From Streptomyces hainanensis (GTDB lineage: Bacteria > Actinomycetota > Actinomycetes > Streptomycetales > Streptomycetaceae): a stretch of 32,727 bases of DNA. The DNA lies in the NCBI RefSeq assembly GCF_004348415.1, contig NZ_SMKI01000019.1, forward strand, positions 1 through 32,727, in the 5' to 3' direction. A model generated the notes under the pieces. That model was given only the letters and a program-made list of their open reading frames with translations, did not search any database and was not told the origin of the DNA. Positions 30,593 through 32,727 of the stretch are shown piece after piece. The translations under genes and the position numbers were made by a program. Every line of letters starts with the position of its first letter. The first letter of the stretch is position 1.

Positions 30593-32237
30593 CGCGCAGT
30601 CCTCCCTCCGCGCGCCACCGCCTGATCAGCCGGTGGAAGGCGATCGGCCCGTCGCCGAACGAGGGGCGGCGGCCGGCCCGCACCCGGCCCTCGTTGTTGT
30701 AGTAGCCGGGGGTGCACTCGGCGTGGAACGCCGAGTGGTCGACGCCGCGTTCGCGGAGCGTGGCCTGCCAGCCCTCCTCGGCCTCGGCGGTGGGCTCCAC
30801 GCGGTGGTCGGTGCGCTTCGCCGCCTCGGCGACCACCTCCGCGATGTGCAGGGCCTGTTCGTCGAGGACGTGGGTGAAGTTCACCGCGCTGGCGTTCTGC
30901 AGCGCGCCGAGGTGGAAGAGGTTGGGGAAGCCGTGGCTGTAGAAGCCGTGCAGGGTGCGCGGCCCCGCCGCCCAGTGTTCGGCGAGGGTGCGCCCCGCCC
31001 GGCCGTGGATCGGGAAGCCGGTGCGGTCGGCGGTGGGCAGGGTGAGGTCGAAGCCGGTGGCGAAGATCACGCAGTCGACCTCGTGGGGGACGCCGTCGAC
31101 CACCACGGCGCGTTCGGTGAGTTGCTCGATGCCGGGACCCGCGGTGTCCACCAGGGTGGTGTTGGGGCGGTTGAACGTCTCCAGGTAGCTGTCGCTGAAG
31201 GTGGGGCGCTTGCAGGCGTAGCGGTACCAGGGCTTCAGGGCCTCGGCGGTGGCCGGGTCCGCGACGATCCGGTCGACGCGGGCGCGGATCTCGTTCATCG
31301 CGCGGAAGTCGGCCAGTTCGAGCTGGCGGTCGCGTTCCTCGTCCGACGTCCCCTGCGGCCGGTGGTCGACGCGGGGCATCAGGGTGCCGAGCAGGTGGCC
31401 GCCGGCGGTCCAGCCGTCGTCGACCAGGTCCTCGTCGACCGGCGCGCCGCTGACGGCGGCGAGGAAGTTCTCCCGGCGCTCGTGGTGCCAGCCCGGGGCG
31501 AGGGTGGCGCTCCAGCCGGGGTCGGTGGGGCGGTTGCCGCGCTCGGCGACGGAGGACGGGGTGCGCTGGAAGACGTAGAGGTGGCCGGCGGCGGCGGCGA
31601 GGTGGGGGACGCACTGGATGGCGGTGGCGCCGGTGCCGATGAGGCCGACGCGCTTGTCGGCCAGCCGGTGCAGGTCGCCGTCCGGGCCGCCGCCGGTGTA
31701 GGCGTAGTCCCAGCGGCTGGTGTGGAAGGTGTGGCCGCGGAAGTTCTCGATGCCGGGGATGCCGGGGAGCTTGGGGCGGCCGAACGGGCCGCCGGAGACC
31801 ACGACGTAGCGGGCCGCGATCCGGTCGCCCCGGTCGGTGGTGACGGTCCACTCGCCGGCGGCGTCGTCCCAGCGCAGCCCGTCGACCTCGGTCCCGAAGC
31901 AGGCGTCGGCGTAGAGGTCGAAGTGGCGGCCGATCGCGCGGGCGTGCTGGCGGATCTCCTCGCCCGGCGCGTAGCGCCACTTCGGGACGTAGCCGACCTC
32001 CTCGAGCAGCGGGAGGTAGACGTAGGACTCGATGTCGCAGTGGATGCCCGGGTAGCGGTTCCAGTACCAGGTGCCGCCGAAGTCGCCGCCGCGCTCGATC
32101 ACCCGGATCCGGTCGAGGCCGGCCTGGCGCAGCCGGGCGGCGGCGAGCAGCCCGCCGAACCCGCCGCCGACGACCACGGCGTCCACCCGGTCGCGCAGCG
32201 GTTCCCTGGTGTGGGCGGTGGCGTGGGGGTCGTCCAC
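30576..32237 (-). CDS. Baeyer-Villiger-type flavin monooxygenase (N-terminus possibly frameshifted)
   Basis: 553 residues from the GTG at 32237. The FAD-binding VVVGGGFGGLLAAARL is at 21-36, followed by GGDFGGTWYWNRYPGIHCDIESYVYLPLLEE. The Baeyer-Villiger fingerprint F-x-G-x3-H-x3-W-D is exact at 166-177 (FRGHTFHTSRWD). The NADP-binding loop is LIGTGATAIQ (199-208). It should insert oxygen next to a ketone using NADPH and O2, giving an ester or lactone. Upstream of the GTG the same frame still reads like the family (RYRAERDRRLHPRGSRQYRP, then ATGDFGYY), but no start codon exists in that frame; the nearest ATG (32338) is in another frame. Either about 35 N-terminal residues are lost or a frameshift is present. 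The FAD domain is complete, so the shorter protein could work. Confidence 0.9.
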   Translation of the reverse strand: MDDPHATAHTREPLRDRVDAVVVGGGFGGLLAAARLRQAGLDRIRVIERGGDFGGTWYWNRYPGIHCDIESYVYLPLLEEVGYVPKWRYAPGEEIRQHARAIGRHFDLYADACFGTEVDGLRWDDAAGEWTVTTDRGDRIAARYVVVSGGPFGRPKLPGIPGIENFRGHTFHTSRWDYAYTGGGPDGDLHRLADKRVGLIGTGATAIQCVPHLAAAAGHLYVFQRTPSSVAERGNRPTDPGWSATLAPGWHHERRENFLAAVSGAPVDEDLVDDGWTAGGHLLGTLMPRVDHRPQGTSDEERDRQLELADFRAMNEIRARVDRIVADPATAEALKPWYRYACKRPTFSDSYLETFNRPNTTLVDTAGPGIEQLTERAVVVDGVPHEVDCVIFATGFDLTLPTADRTGFPIHGRAGRTLAEHWAAGPRTLHGFYSHGFPNLFHLGALQNASAVNFTHVLDEQALHIAEVVAEAAKRTDHRVEPTAEAEEGWQATLRERGVDHSAFHAECTPGYYNNEGRVRAGRRPSFGDGPIAFHRLIRRWRAEGGLRDVLAD

Positions 32238-32338
32238 GTAGTAGCCGAAGTCGCCGGTGGCGGGCCGGTACTGGCGGCTCCCCCGCGGGTGCAGGCGGCG
32301 GTCGCGCTCCGCGCGGTAGCGGCCCGGGCCGTGGTCAT

Positions 32339-32727
32339 GGCGGCTCCGCCGCCGGTCTCGTGTGGGGCTTCCGCCCCATCCACCCGGCCATACGCGCGCT
32401 GCACCGCGGGCCGGGGAGCCCGGCGCTCCGCGTCCACGCCGCGGAGCGGCGTCGGGCCCCGGCGGCGGGACCCGCGCTCAGCGCGGGACGGGCGGCGCGG
32501 CTCCGCCTGACGTGCCCTGCGGCCCGTAGGGCCGCCGTGCGGCCGGTGCGCCGGCCGCAGACCGCCCCGCGCGAAGCGCGGGGGAGGGGGAGCCGGCTCC
32601 GCCAGGCCCCTGGGCACCACGGGCCGCCCCGCGCGGAGCGCGGGTGGGGCGAACCACCGGCGCGGAGCGCCGGGAGCTGGCTCCGCCAGGCCCCGACGCC
32701 GCAGGCCACCCCGCGCGGAGCGCGAGC
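32339..32727. repeat. Gene-free array of short GC hairpins
   Basis: No credible gene lies between the monooxygenase and the window end. Perfect hairpins with three-base loops recur: CCCGCGC-TCA-GCGCGGG (32471-32487), CCCCGCGC-GAA-GCGCGGGG (32565-32583), CCCGCGC-GGA-GCGCGGG (32628-32644), CCGGCGC-GGA-GCGCCGG (32657-32673) and CGCGC-GGA-GCGCG (32712-32724). GGCTCCGCCAGGCCCC occurs twice (about 32595-32610 and 32679-32694). Similar in style to the 16.5-17.6 kb region. Confidence 0.75.

Noticed and set aside
28133..32510. Long plus-strand open frames opposite the methyltransferase, propeller and monooxygenase genes
   Set aside because: They are shadows. The minus-strand proteins have full family motifs and overlapping operon structure.
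1..32727. tRNA, rRNA or a riboswitch
   Set aside because: No cloverleaf, no rRNA-like conserved block and no recognisable aptamer was seen in the intergenic spaces by eye; a covariance-model search would settle this.

Overview
The window is chromosomal DNA from a high-GC actinomycete, almost certainly a Streptomyces or close relative. The evidence is near-saturated G/C at third codon positions, GTG starts, many short overlaps between adjacent genes, and families typical of that genus: an XRE/DUF5753 regulator with a DUF397 partner, a TPR-type HTH regulator, a PQQ-type sugar dehydrogenase and a CBM25 amylase. I see no rRNA, tRNA, CRISPR array, plasmid origin or phage structural gene. It reads as ordinary accessory chromosome carrying several small, independently regulated modules and some decayed DNA.

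Layout, left to right. (1) 1-3339: an envelope-export locus, with a lipoprotein and an HlyD/MacA-like adaptor (cut by the window edge) on the minus strand, divergent from an OmpR-type response regulator and histidine kinase. (2) 3349-5576: an AraC regulator divergent from an SDR oxidoreductase, then a VOC protein. (3) 5606-7686: two unrecognised minus-strand genes divergent from an XRE/DUF5753-DUF397 pair. (4) 7725-9104: a SAM methyltransferase divergent from a TetR regulator, with a perfect 16-bp palindrome between them. Just after TetR lies what looks like a transposase scrap. (5) 9251-10513: a PLP-dependent dehydratase and an internally deleted oxidoreductase pseudogene. (6) 10640-14800: a secreted ParB-like protein, an Asp-nucleophile alpha/beta hydrolase and a BCCT transporter. 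(7) 14854-16506: an FAD dehydrogenase, then about 1.1 kb of gene-free, hairpin- and repeat-rich DNA.

(8) 17644-20292: a large secreted alpha-amylase (CBM25-FnIII-GH13) with a nested inverted-repeat operator candidate upstream. (9) 20476-23755: a GNAT protein, two overlapping DUF202 membrane proteins, a secreted sugar dehydrogenase and a MaoC-like hydratase. (10) 24053-27630: a TPR/HTH regulator, homogentisate 1,2-dioxygenase (hmgA) and a GntR/UTRA regulator, forming a tyrosine/homogentisate catabolism locus closed by a strong terminator hairpin. (11) 27685-32237, minus strand: a small conserved-looking protein, a methyltransferase, an SMP-30/NHL-like beta-propeller and a Baeyer-Villiger-type monooxygenase. 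The last two overlap and could act in series (ketone to lactone to hydroxy acid). The monooxygenase appears to have lost the start of its reading frame. (12) 32339-32727: a second gene-free array of short perfect hairpins.

The points most worth a second look are the monooxygenase/propeller pair with its frameshifted N-terminus, the two hairpin arrays, the secreted ParB-fold protein, the gene wreckage at 9.1-9.25 kb and 10.25-10.5 kb, and the operator candidates at 1416, 8401, 20348, 23242 and 25373. I did not find a clear new multi-gene defence or biosynthetic system; the monooxygenase/propeller operon and the export locus are the closest to coherent functional systems.
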